A DNA stretch of 46,038 bases from Methylomonas rosea (GTDB lineage Bacteria; Pseudomonadota; Gammaproteobacteria; Methylococcales; Methylomonadaceae), in contig NZ_JANIBL010000038.1 in assembly GCF_024505055.1 (NCBI RefSeq), forward strand, positions 1-46,038, written 5' to 3'. The translations under genes were made by a program, and so were the position numbers. Shown in pieces: positions 29,179 to 37,261 of the stretch (positions are counted from its first letter, which is position 1; every line of letters starts with the position of its first letter). Under the pieces are notes generated by a model. That model saw only the letters and a program-made list of their open reading frames with translations. It was not told the DNA's origin and searched no databases.

Positions 29179-29619
29179 ATGCAAAAAGCCTACGCATTGG
29201 CACACTGGTTTAGAGTTATCATCATTAATACCGGGCGCTGGCTGTTTGAAAACAAGCCTGCCATGGCAATCTTGAGCCTGATATTCTTGTATAAATTCGG
29301 CGACACCTTGCTACCCTTTCTATGGCACATTCTGCATCTGGCGATCGAAGTAGTCGAAATGCTGGCCGAGCATTTTTTGGAACATGTGTTCGGGGTAACC
29401 CCGCGTCAGGCCGAATTCATTGTGTTTTGGACCGGTCTGACTTTGCTCGGTACCGTGGTTTGGCACTTGTCGTATAAAGCATATCTCGCGATATTGCAGG
29501 CATGCGAAGCCGCCTGGCAAAACTGGTGTGAAAAAGCCGGCCCGGCCAAATTACTCGCTACCCTTAAGCTGACACTTTTGCTGAGCATACTCGGCAAGAC
29601 CATGCTGTTATTCGTTTAA
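29179..29619 (+). CDS. Membrane protein of unknown function
   Basis: 146 residues from the ATG at 29179, which has an excellent ribosome site (GGGAGGAG). The frame is open from 29113, but the earlier part overlaps the terminator. Three or four hydrophobic segments are visible (about 31-48, 52-62, 82-104 and 125-146), separated by short charged stretches with many Glu and His. I do not recognise a family. It is 21 bp before the ABC export gene, so it may belong to that operon. Confidence 0.7.
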   Translation: MQKAYALAHWFRVIIINTGRWLFENKPAMAILSLIFLYKFGDTLLPFLWHILHLAIEVVEMLAEHFLEHVFGVTPRQAEFIVFWTGLTLLGTVVWHLSYKAYLAILQACEAAWQNWCEKAGPAKLLATLKLTLLLSILGKTMLLFV

Positions 29620-29640
29620 ACCGATAGGATTTCGTTACGT

Positions 29641-31734
29641 ATGAGCACCGCCTCAGGATTTAAGGAACACCCGCACAGAAAACAATCGACGCTGACCCTA
29701 CTGGAGTTTTTATTCGGCCTGCTGGAGATGCACAACCAAGCCCAAGGACCTACGGAGCGCTTGATAGAATCAGCCAGTGACGATAGCCAGGCAGCGCTGG
29801 TCGCTATAGGCGACCATTTGGGCTTGAACATGGAGAGCGTGCTGCTCACGCCTACCGCCGCCGCAAATGCCTCTGCCCCGCAAACCCCGTTACTAACCAG
29901 CCTGTCCGACGGTTACGGCTGGATAGTCCTGTACGGATTTCGCGGCGGCAAAGTCAGAGTGGCTTTGGCCCAAGGCGAGGTCATCGAAGAGCGCCTCGTC
30001 AAACCTGCTGACATCGGTAAATTACTGGGCCGATCAGATGCCGGTATTAGCGAATGGCTGCTAGCGCAAGCTCAGGCGCCGTTTGAGAATGCCGTCAGCC
30101 AAGACCATCACGCGCACATGCCGCCATTCCGACGCTTGCTGGAACTGTTACGAGCTGATCGCCACGATCTCTGGCTATTGTTGGGCTTGGCTTTGGGCTC
30201 CGGCTTACTGGCGCTGGCTTCGCCGGTGGCGGTGCAAGCGCTGGTCAATACCGTGGCGATGGGCGGCATGGGTCAGCCTTTAATCGTGTTGGCGACCATC
30301 CTGTTTTTCTTTCTAAGCTTCGCCGGCGCGGTCTATGTGCTGGAATCTTATCTGGTGGAAATCGTGCAGCGGCGGATTTTCGTGCGTCTGGCCGCCGACT
30401 TGGCCTATCGCTTGCCCAGGGTGCGCAGCGATACCTATGACAGTCAACATGGCGCGGAACTGGTCAATCGCTTTTTCGATGTATTGACCTTGCAAAAAGC
30501 CGGTTCTTCACTGCTCTTGGACGGTTTGAGCACCGTGGTGCAAACCTGCGTCGGCCTGATCATGCTGGCCTTCTATCACCCTTTCCTGCTGGCGTTCGAT
30601 GTGGTTTTGCTGTTGGCTATCACAGCGATAGTATTTTTGTTGGGCCGCGGCGCGGTCACAACCGCAATTCAGGAATCCATCAGCAAATATGCCTTGGTAG
30701 CCTGGTTGGAAAGCGTTGCCGGGAATATCCAGACCTTTAAATTCGGTAACGGTGCCACGATGGCCGCCAACCGTACCGACCAACTGGCGCTGGATTATTT
30801 AACAGCCAAACGCCAGCATTACCGTGTGCTGTTGGGCCAAGTGATCGGCTCTGTGGCCTTATACGCCATCGCCAGTACGGCCTTGTTGGCTATCGGCGGC
30901 TATCTGGTAATAGACGGCCACTTAACCTTGGGTCAATTGGTGGCGGCGGAACTGATCGTATCGTCGGCCTTACTGGCGTTGATCAAGTTCGGCAAGCATC
31001 TGGAAGGCTTTTACGACTTAATGGCCGGCACGGACAAGATCGGTCATTTATTGGATTTGCCTTTAGAAGCTTCAGCTGAGGTGGATGCAGAATTTAATGG
31101 TCCGGCGTCTTTAACGATCAGCAATTTGAAATTTGGCTTCAATTCGCACCGGCCGTTGTTCTCCGATTTTTCCATGCACGTACAGCCGGGCGAAAAAATC
31201 GCGATTTTAGGCGGCCCCGGCAGCGGCAAAACCGCCCTGGCCTCGCTATTGAGCGGGATGCGCCAAGCACAAGCCGGGCAGATTCAAATCAACGGTCAGG
31301 CCTTGAATGATCTGCGCCTGAGTAGCTTACGGCAGAACATCGCGGTGGTCAGCCGACTGGAGATTTTTCACGACAGTATCCTGGAAAATGTCAGGCTCGG
31401 CGATGCGAACGTTAGCGTTGCCGATGTCGAGCGAGCCCTGGCCAAGGTAGGCTTGACCGGCATGGATTTGGATACCGTGATGAGTCCCGGCGGCTCGCCG
31501 CTTGCAAATAGCCAAGCCATACAAGTGATGTTGGCTAGAGCCATCACCTCACGGCCGGCCTTGTTGATCGTGGATGGCATACTCGATGCGTTGGATGCCC
31601 AATTGCAGCAAAAGCTGGCATCGGCACTATTTGCCGCTGATGCGCCCTGGACGCTATTACTGCTGACCGGCTCACAGGAGTTGGCCGCACTTTGCGGGCG
31701 CGAGATACATTTGCCGAGAGCCGCCCATGACTGA
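29641..31734 (+). CDS. ABC exporter with degenerate ATPase domain (type I secretion-like)
   Basis: A 697-residue inner-membrane protein. Residues 1-165 form a soluble N-terminal region with a possible remnant of a peptidase-like domain (GWIVLYGFRGGKVRVAL). Six membrane helices span about 175-440, and the nucleotide-binding domain about 488-690. Walker A is intact (GGPGSGKT, 524-531). The Q-loop Gln is replaced (VVSRLEIF), the LSGGQ signature reads SPLANSQ, the Walker B catalytic Glu is Gly646 (LLIVDG), and the H-loop His is absent (LLTGSQ). It overlaps the HlyD gene by eight bases. Export or a regulatory, non-hydrolytic role are both possible. Confidence 0.88.
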   Translation: MSTASGFKEHPHRKQSTLTLLEFLFGLLEMHNQAQGPTERLIESASDDSQAALVAIGDHLGLNMESVLLTPTAAANASAPQTPLLTSLSDGYGWIVLYGFRGGKVRVALAQGEVIEERLVKPADIGKLLGRSDAGISEWLLAQAQAPFENAVSQDHHAHMPPFRRLLELLRADRHDLWLLLGLALGSGLLALASPVAVQALVNTVAMGGMGQPLIVLATILFFFLSFAGAVYVLESYLVEIVQRRIFVRLAADLAYRLPRVRSDTYDSQHGAELVNRFFDVLTLQKAGSSLLLDGLSTVVQTCVGLIMLAFYHPFLLAFDVVLLLAITAIVFLLGRGAVTTAIQESISKYALVAWLESVAGNIQTFKFGNGATMAANRTDQLALDYLTAKRQHYRVLLGQVIGSVALYAIASTALLAIGGYLVIDGHLTLGQLVAAELIVSSALLALIKFGKHLEGFYDLMAGTDKIGHLLDLPLEASAEVDAEFNGPASLTISNLKFGFNSHRPLFSDFSMHVQPGEKIAILGGPGSGKTALASLLSGMRQAQAGQIQINGQALNDLRLSSLRQNIAVVSRLEIFHDSILENVRLGDANVSVADVERALAKVGLTGMDLDTVMSPGGSPLANSQAIQVMLARAITSRPALLIVDGILDALDAQLQQKLASALFAADAPWTLLLLTGSQELAALCGREIHLPRAAHD

Positions 31735-33037
31735 GTTACAGATTAGGCTGTCAGCACTATCGGCGGCACACACCCCGCGCCTGGTCAGCAGTTTAGCGCG
31801 CGCTTGCGTCTGGTTATTTCTGTTGACCCCGCCTGCCCTGCTGCTGACACCCTGGCAACAAAACATCAACGGCAACGGCCGGGTCTCGGCCTTTGCACCG
31901 CTAGAACGCCAACAGAACTTGGATGCTCCGGTTTCCGGTCGCATCGTCAGTTGGCATGCTAAAGAAGGCACCAAAGTGAAAGCCGGCGATTTGCTGATGG
32001 AAATCACCGATGTCGATCCCGAGTTGCTCGAACGCTTGCAACAACAACGCGCGGCAGCCGCCGCAAAATTGGCGGCCAAGGAAGACGAGCTCCGGGCTTA
32101 CCGCCTGCAAATCGACAACTTGATTGCTACCCGCGATTTACAAGTGGCTACCGCACAATACCGGCTGGATGTCGCTAGACAACGAGCGCGCTCGGCCAGT
32201 GAAGCCATTGCCTCGGCGCGCGCGACGCTGGAAACGGCTAGCGTACAAACCCAGCGTCTGCAACGCTTGATCGGCGACGGCTTGGTGTCGCAGCGCGATT
32301 ACGAAGTTGCGCAACGCGATGGTATCGTGGCGCAACGCAGCTTAAACAGCGCCCAAGCCAGTCTGGAAGGCGCTTTGGCCGAACAACGCGCCGCCGAAGC
32401 GGAAATCGGCCGGATTCGCGCCGACGCCCAGGCGCGTATCGACTCGGCGACCGCGTCGGCCAATAAGACTCAGAGCGAACTGGAAGACAGCCGCAGCAGC
32501 TTGTTGAAAAGCGAGGTGGATGTGTCCCGCCAGCAATCCCAACAAATCAGAGCGCCACGCGACGGCAGCATCCTCAGACTGCTGGCCAATCCACAAAGCG
32601 ACATCGTCAGACAAGGCGATCCGCTGCTGGTATTGGTGCCGGACATGGATGTGAAAGCGGTGGAACTGTGGGTGGACGGCAACGATGCGGTATTGATCAC
32701 CCCCGGCCGGCATGCGCGTCTGCAATTCGAGGGCTGGCCGGCCTTACAATTCGCCGGCTGGCCGGAAGTGGCCGTGGGCACCTTCGGCGGTTTGGTCGCT
32801 TTTGTGGATTCTACCGACGACGGCAAGGGTAAATTCCGGGTGCTGATCGTGCCCGATCCCAACGACCGCCCCTGGCCAACTGAACGCTTCGCCCGCCAAG
32901 GCGTGCGGGTGAAAGGCTGGGTCTTGCTGAATCGCGTAACGATGGCTTACGAACTGTGGCGTCAACTGAATGCCTTTCCGCCGCAAATGACTACGGAAGC
33001 GCCGGCGACCGATCTGGTCAGGCAAAAATTGAAATAA
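31727..33037 (+). CDS. HlyD-family periplasmic adaptor
   Basis: A 436-residue membrane-fusion protein with one N-terminal membrane helix (about 25-43). A split lipoyl half-motif follows (LDAPVSGRIVSWHAKEG), then a long coiled coil of about residues 95-265 rich in Ala, Gln and Arg. The second lipoyl half (IRAPRDGSILRLL) and beta-barrel parts complete it. It would bridge the ABC protein to the TolC-like outer-membrane protein encoded next. The coiled coil carries many Ala-Ser-Ala repeats. The cargo is unknown. Confidence 0.9.
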   Translation: MTELQIRLSALSAAHTPRLVSSLARACVWLFLLTPPALLLTPWQQNINGNGRVSAFAPLERQQNLDAPVSGRIVSWHAKEGTKVKAGDLLMEITDVDPELLERLQQQRAAAAAKLAAKEDELRAYRLQIDNLIATRDLQVATAQYRLDVARQRARSASEAIASARATLETASVQTQRLQRLIGDGLVSQRDYEVAQRDGIVAQRSLNSAQASLEGALAEQRAAEAEIGRIRADAQARIDSATASANKTQSELEDSRSSLLKSEVDVSRQQSQQIRAPRDGSILRLLANPQSDIVRQGDPLLVLVPDMDVKAVELWVDGNDAVLITPGRHARLQFEGWPALQFAGWPEVAVGTFGGLVAFVDSTDDGKGKFRVLIVPDPNDRPWPTERFARQGVRVKGWVLLNRVTMAYELWRQLNAFPPQMTTEAPATDLVRQKLK

Positions 33038-33043
33038 GCGCTT

Positions 33044-34987
33044 ATGAATCGTTTTGCAATCAAGCTATGTTGGTCACCCTGGCCCCTGATTCTCGCCGAG
33101 TCGAGCACGGGGTGGGCTGACGCGTTATTAACTCGGACTTCACGTATCGTTCGCCCCGAACCTTTCGAAGGGCTTAGGGCGCCAGGCTTCGGCCGGCTCA
33201 GCCCAAACGGCGTACCCGAGAAAAAATACCCAGGTTTAACAAGGCGGATAAGTGTGCTGCTCTTTGTACCCTTACTAGTCAGTTGCGGACAATATCTCGA
33301 TACCAGTCCCGATCGTAAACTGGTCAAGCGCGTGGAAGAACGCCTGCAACCCGATGAAGGGTTGCCGCTGCCGGCCATCTCACAGTTGCCGCCGCAAACT
33401 GTAGAGCAGGCCTTGCCCAAGTTTAAGGAAGGCCGGCCAAAATCGGCCACCATCCTGCCCCCGCCCAGCGCGACCAAACCGGAACTGCCTAAAGCTGCGC
33501 CGGAAGCCAGCAAGCAGTTATCTATCTCAGCGGTGCGCAGCATGGCCTTGGAAAACAACCTGGACCTGAAAATCGCCCAGGCCGACCCGAAAATCGCCGC
33601 CACTGCGGTCAGCGAGGAAGAAGCCAAATTCGACGATTTGATTTTTGCCAAGGCCAAATACGGTAAGAAAAACACCCCGGCGCAAAATCTGGATGTCGTC
33701 AGTTTTACCCCGGTCGATCCCTCTTCGCCGCTGAAAAACGAAATCGACAAACTCACCGCCGTGCCGCAGGAAACCGAAGTGCTGGATATGGAAGCCGGTA
33801 TCGTCATTCCCTTGCGTACCGGGGCAAAAGTGACGGTCAGTTCACCGTTCGACGGCAAGCGCCAGTTCCGCGGTGTTGCATCCGACCAGTATCAAAATGC
33901 GCTGCGGTTTTCCATCAGCCAGCCTTTGCTGCGCGATGCGGGTATTTCCAACAACGTGGCCGGAATCCGCATTGCCCGTTACGAGCAACAAGCAGTAGAC
34001 GTGAAAACTCGCCTGCAAGCAATTCGCGTGTTGGCGATGGTCGAGCGCGCATATTGGAGCCTATATGTCGCCTGGGGGGAATTAGACGTACGCCGCCAAC
34101 AATACGAAAACGCTTCCAACAACCTGAACATGGTGAGGAAACGGGTGGCGGAAGGTTTGACCGCCAGCGTAGAAATCAACCGTGCCGAAATCGGCGTGGC
34201 CGAACGCCTGGAGTCGCTGATCATCGCCGAAACCAGCTTAAAGATCCGCCAACGCCAGCTGAAGTTATTATTGAACGCAGCGGATCTTGATCTGGATTCA
34301 CAAACTGTGCTGATCCCCGATACCTCACCGACCCTGCTGGAATTTAATCTGGACCGCGAACAACTGGCGCAGCGCGCCTTGGACGGCCGGTTGGAGTTAC
34401 TGGAACTGGAATTGAAGCTGGCCGCTGATTTAACAAAGATCGATTATCTCAGCAATCAGACTTTGCCGATGTTCATGCTGGACTACAACTACGCCGCGCT
34501 GGGTCGCGACACCTCGTCCTACGGCGGCGCCTTCGATCAGACCTTGAACGGCAATTTTTCGGATTGGTCGGTGGGCTTACGCGTGGAAATCCCGCTCAGC
34601 AACGAATTGCGCCGCGCGCGTCTGGACCGGGCCGTGCAGGAGCGCATGCAGCGTCTGACCACGCAACAATTGCGCGAATTGAGCGTGCGCCGGGAAATCT
34701 ACGATGCCTTGGATCAAATGAGCCAAAACTGGCAACGTATTCTAGCCACCCGCCAAAACGTGGTACTGGCCGGCCTTAACTATGACGCCGAACTGAAGCA
34801 ATTTAAGGAAGGCCTGCGGACGATGACCGAGGTATTGGAAACGCTAACCCGCCTTGGTGAAGCGCAGTTGCGCGAGGTGCGTGCGATCGGCGACTATCAA
34901 GTGTCGATGATAGACCTGGCGTTTGCCACCGGGACTCTGCTCGGACATAGCCGGGTGGATTTGGGCTTGGCGAATGCCAAGCCGTAA
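33044..34987 (+). CDS. TolC-like outer-membrane efflux lipoprotein
   Basis: It forms the outer-membrane tunnel of the exporter: OEP repeats are visible across residues ~150-640 with long helical stretches. A lipoprotein signal (TRRISVLLFVPLLVSCG) lies at about residues 66-82, unusually far from the ATG. The first ~65 codons include a REP-like hairpin sequence (33145-33215). That repeat probably inserted between the start codon and the signal, or the real start is a rarer codon close to the signal, for example the GTG near 33252. The gene is six bases after the HlyD gene. Despite the odd N-terminus the rest of the frame is intact. Confidence 0.85.
   Translation: MNRFAIKLCWSPWPLILAESSTGWADALLTRTSRIVRPEPFEGLRAPGFGRLSPNGVPEKKYPGLTRRISVLLFVPLLVSCGQYLDTSPDRKLVKRVEERLQPDEGLPLPAISQLPPQTVEQALPKFKEGRPKSATILPPPSATKPELPKAAPEASKQLSISAVRSMALENNLDLKIAQADPKIAATAVSEEEAKFDDLIFAKAKYGKKNTPAQNLDVVSFTPVDPSSPLKNEIDKLTAVPQETEVLDMEAGIVIPLRTGAKVTVSSPFDGKRQFRGVASDQYQNALRFSISQPLLRDAGISNNVAGIRIARYEQQAVDVKTRLQAIRVLAMVERAYWSLYVAWGELDVRRQQYENASNNLNMVRKRVAEGLTASVEINRAEIGVAERLESLIIAETSLKIRQRQLKLLLNAADLDLDSQTVLIPDTSPTLLEFNLDREQLAQRALDGRLELLELELKLAADLTKIDYLSNQTLPMFMLDYNYAALGRDTSSYGGAFDQTLNGNFSDWSVGLRVEIPLSNELRRARLDRAVQERMQRLTTQQLRELSVRREIYDALDQMSQNWQRILATRQNVVLAGLNYDAELKQFKEGLRTMTEVLETLTRLGEAQLREVRAIGDYQVSMIDLAFATGTLLGHSRVDLGLANAKP
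33145..33215. repeat. REP-like repeat inside the tolC-like gene 5' end
   Basis: GTTCG-CCC-CGAAC at 33149-33161 and GGGCT/AGCCC arms at 33170-33174 and 33200-33204 enclose an inner GCC/GGC stem. The style is like the dispersed GTTCG..CGAAGGGCT repeats of many proteobacteria. It is translated as an N-terminal extension without protein character. Confidence 0.5.
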
Positions 34988-35056
34988 ATCCTAGATTTAC
35001 CTCAAGATAAACAAACCGGCCGACAATAACGCACCAATCAGAATCAGGACGTAGCA

Positions 35057-35536
35057 ATGAAACTGGCAAAATGCTTTGAAAACTGGGGCCTCAGTAAACT
35101 GAAAATCAATATCGGCTTCCTGGAAAGCGAGTGGGAGCCGCAGGAAGCTGACCGCGACGCCGCCTGGGAATTATATGTGGAAATGCTGACCCGCATCGTC
35201 ACTCAGCCGCTGCCCGACACGGATGGCGACGAACAAACCGCTTTGAACAGCGTACACAGTTTGTTTGCGGTGACGCGCGATATTCTGCGCCGCAAAGGCC
35301 GCGACTGCATCCAGTTCAGCAAGGTCGCCATCGTGGTGCTCAATCAAATCGTCCGGCCGTTTACCGCCGAATGGCATAAACGTTCGCTGGCCGGCGCGTT
35401 CAACGACCCGCAGCAATGCCGGGAATTTCGTGCGGCATTGAAACTATTGCAACTGGATTTATTGATATACGCCAAGGCGCTGGCGGACATTGCTAAGGTG
35501 GAAGACTTGACGGCGGCTGCGTTTCAAAACCCTTAG
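35057..35536 (+). CDS. Conserved-looking protein of unknown function
   Basis: 159 residues starting at an ATG 70 bp after the TolC-like gene. It is predicted to be alpha-helical, with Trp/Glu-rich segments (NWGLSKLKINIGFLESEWEP) and a Leu-rich C-terminal half (LKLLQLDLLIYAKALADIAK). No membrane helix or signal is seen. I do not recognise a family. Its position at the end of the exporter genes suggests an associated cytoplasmic factor, but that is only context. It is convergent with the TIR gene that ends at 35619. Confidence 0.65.
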   Translation: MKLAKCFENWGLSKLKINIGFLESEWEPQEADRDAAWELYVEMLTRIVTQPLPDTDGDEQTALNSVHSLFAVTRDILRRKGRDCIQFSKVAIVVLNQIVRPFTAEWHKRSLAGAFNDPQQCREFRAALKLLQLDLLIYAKALADIAKVEDLTAAAFQNP

Positions 35537-35554
35537 CTGGCTAATATAAATCAT

Positions 35555-35650
35555 CAGCGGCCTGGCGGCCGCTGCAAGTGAAAAAACCAAAGAGAAAAAG
35601 GGTAAAAGGCCAAAGTGCTTAGGGTAAGTCCTGGGCGAGACGGAAGCCAA
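35555..35650 (-). repeat. 3' cassette copy A with GC hairpin (DGR-like IMH/stem region)
   Basis: On the minus strand this covers the last codons of the first TIR-SUMF1 gene (GFRLAQDLP), its stop, about 45 bp of non-coding sequence and a perfect 8-bp stem CAGCGGCC/GGCCGCTG (35555-35562 and 35567-35574). Copy B at 37167-37261 is nearly identical: 31 and 41 bp blocks are exact, with only a short middle stretch differing. In DGR targets a hairpin follows the variable region in just this place. Confidence 0.7.
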
Positions 35651-36851
35651 GGTCGTTGGTGCAAGACGCAGGGACAAGCCAGTTACGTTCTGCCGAACTC
35701 AGGGTGTCCCGCCCGCTATACCATGAGCCGCCCCGTAGCACTCGGCCATATTCACTACCAGCGTTTTGGTGTATCCACGCTGAACCGTTATTTGGAGCAT
35801 TGTTATAGCTCTCATGCCAGAGATCTTCTAACCATTCACAAACATTGCCGGCCATATGATACAAACCAAATTGGTTAGCTTTGATACGCGCATCGTCTAC
35901 CGGCAGGGATTTACCGCCGGAATTCTCTGAAAACCAAGCATATTCGGTAGCATGCGCATCCCCCCAAAAATAGTCGCCGGCGCTACCGGCGCGAGCGGCA
36001 TATTCCCACTCGGCCTCACTAGGTAGCCGATAACGCTTATGGGTAGTTTCCACCAACCAACGCGCATAAGCCGAGGCATCTTCCCAACTCACATTGATCA
36101 CCGGTCGCCGCCCTCGGCCCCAACCTTCGTCGTGCGGTTTAGCTGCACCGGTTTGTTCGGCAAAATAATCGTATTCCGAAAAGGTCACCGGGTATTTGCT
36201 TAGCGCAAACGGCTTGGCGAAAGTGACAATATGGACCGGCTTTTCGTCCTCGTATTCATTGCTGCCCATCTGAAATGAGCCGGCGGGAATCACTACCATT
36301 TCTGGTTCTAAGGGTCTTAACAGATGTTTATACTTATCGACCAAGTGCCGAGGTAATGAGAGTTTTACCATACGGTGATCAGAACTCGATTTTAGCGGTT
36401 CAGTGGGTTGTAGCAATTCGCGCGATGGTTTAATTAAATCGGCGGTGTTCTGCCCTCTTTCCACACTCAATAGTCTTTCGACAGCACGTTTAAGTTGAAT
36501 GAACGTATGGCTATCGGTTTTGCCATTCCAGGAAACAAAGTTTTCGGTATGTAGCGATAAGAAGTTGATGGGTGGATCAACTGCATCCAATAAAATCGGT
36601 ACAAGAATTTTTCGTCTATGCCCCAACGTCGCCTCGCCTTTAACCCACTGCGACTTCCGGGACGCTTCTGACCAAGCCACTATCATGCAACCGGCCTTGC
36701 CAATCTCGTCTTCTATCTGATCATGAAAGTCCTGGCCTGCCAACAACGCACTATCCCAAAACACCGACCAGCCTTGTTGTTCCAACGCAGTTGCCAGTAA
36801 TTCAGCCCTGGTTAAATCCGCGCGGGCGTAACTCAAAAAAATGTCGGCCAA
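35619..36851 (-). CDS. TIR domain fused to C-terminal SUMF1/FGE domain (soluble)
   Basis: 410 residues. The TIR domain covers about 1-130 (MADIFLSYARAD; GWSVFWD; the candidate NADase Glu73 in SQWVKGEA). A linker leads to a SUMF1/formylglycine-enzyme-like C-type-lectin fold at about 185-408 (PAGSFQMGSNEYEDEKP; LPSEAEWEYAARAGS; NVCEWLEDLW; LRGGSW). Sulfatase-activating Cys pairs are not evident, so ligand binding is more likely than catalysis. The last 24 codons before GFRL are hypervariable against the neighbour gene (see 35649-35720). There is no membrane helix. TIR proteins with such sensors are known in bacterial conflict systems; the trigger is unknown. Confidence 0.85.
   Translation of the reverse strand: MADIFLSYARADLTRAELLATALEQQGWSVFWDSALLAGQDFHDQIEDEIGKAGCMIVAWSEASRKSQWVKGEATLGHRRKILVPILLDAVDPPINFLSLHTENFVSWNGKTDSHTFIQLKRAVERLLSVERGQNTADLIKPSRELLQPTEPLKSSSDHRMVKLSLPRHLVDKYKHLLRPLEPEMVVIPAGSFQMGSNEYEDEKPVHIVTFAKPFALSKYPVTFSEYDYFAEQTGAAKPHDEGWGRGRRPVINVSWEDASAYARWLVETTHKRYRLPSEAEWEYAARAGSAGDYFWGDAHATEYAWFSENSGGKSLPVDDARIKANQFGLYHMAGNVCEWLEDLWHESYNNAPNNGSAWIHQNAGSEYGRVLRGGSWYSGRDTLSSAERNWLVPASCTNDLGFRLAQDLP
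35649..35720 (-). other. Candidate variable region of TIR-SUMF1 protein A
   Basis: 24 codons between GGSW and GFRL. Against the matching 24 codons at 37260-37331, 18 residues differ and only Arg, Leu, Ser, Ala, Arg and Trp are shared, with no length change. Flanking residues downstream are identical at nucleotide level. This is the expected place of a DGR variable region in FGE-type targets. Confidence 0.45.
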
Positions 36852-37229
36852 GCGATCCTCGACTAGGTGAAGTTTAGTTATGTCAATTGTAAATCATCAG
36901 GACCAAAATCGGCGCGGAGCCTTTTTGCGGGCTTGAGACACCGTCGTTACAGCTGGGATTGCTGGAACCTAAAAGCCATGGATGGTTTGGGACTTTCCAC
37001 ATCCCTGTGGACTGGATACCGGCAATCCCTGCCGGTATGACGGTTTACACCGCGAAAAAATGACGCACGATGAGAAATGTATGTAGATTAATCAACCGTT
37101 TAAACAACTCATGGCAACTTTGCACGGCTTGTGGCATGCTATCTTTCATAGCCCCCCAAAAATCGCCAGCGGCCTGGCGGCCGCTGCAAGTGAAAAACCA
37201 AAACCGAAAAAGGTAAAAGACCAAAGTGC
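36852..37229. other. Intergenic region between the two TIR genes
   Basis: 378 bp without a gene. It holds the second GC hairpin cassette at its right end and two adjoining hairpins at 36997-37038, and should contain the promoter of the left TIR gene if it is transcribed separately. Confidence 0.5.
36997..37038. repeat. Double hairpin, REP-like
   Basis: CCACA-TCCC-TGTGG (36997-37010) is followed by ATACCGGCA-ATCCC-TGCCGGTAT (37016-37038, nine-base perfect stem). The second resembles common dispersed repeats of the type GGATACCGGCAATCC. The two loops share TCCC. Confidence 0.55.
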
Positions 37230-37261
37230 TTAGGGTAAGTCCTGGGCGAGACGGAAGCCAA
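37167..37261 (-). repeat. 3' cassette copy B with GC hairpin
   Basis: Same layout as copy A: shared C-terminal codons, stop, short spacer, and the perfect CAGCGGCC/GGCCGCTG stem at 37167-37174 and 37179-37186 with a TGGC loop. It is located directly after the second TIR-SUMF1 gene. Confidence 0.7.

Noticed and set aside
32962..33858. 298-codon open frame on the minus strand
   Set aside because: It is antisense to the HlyD/TolC junction; composition is Ser/Gly-rich and no domain is visible.
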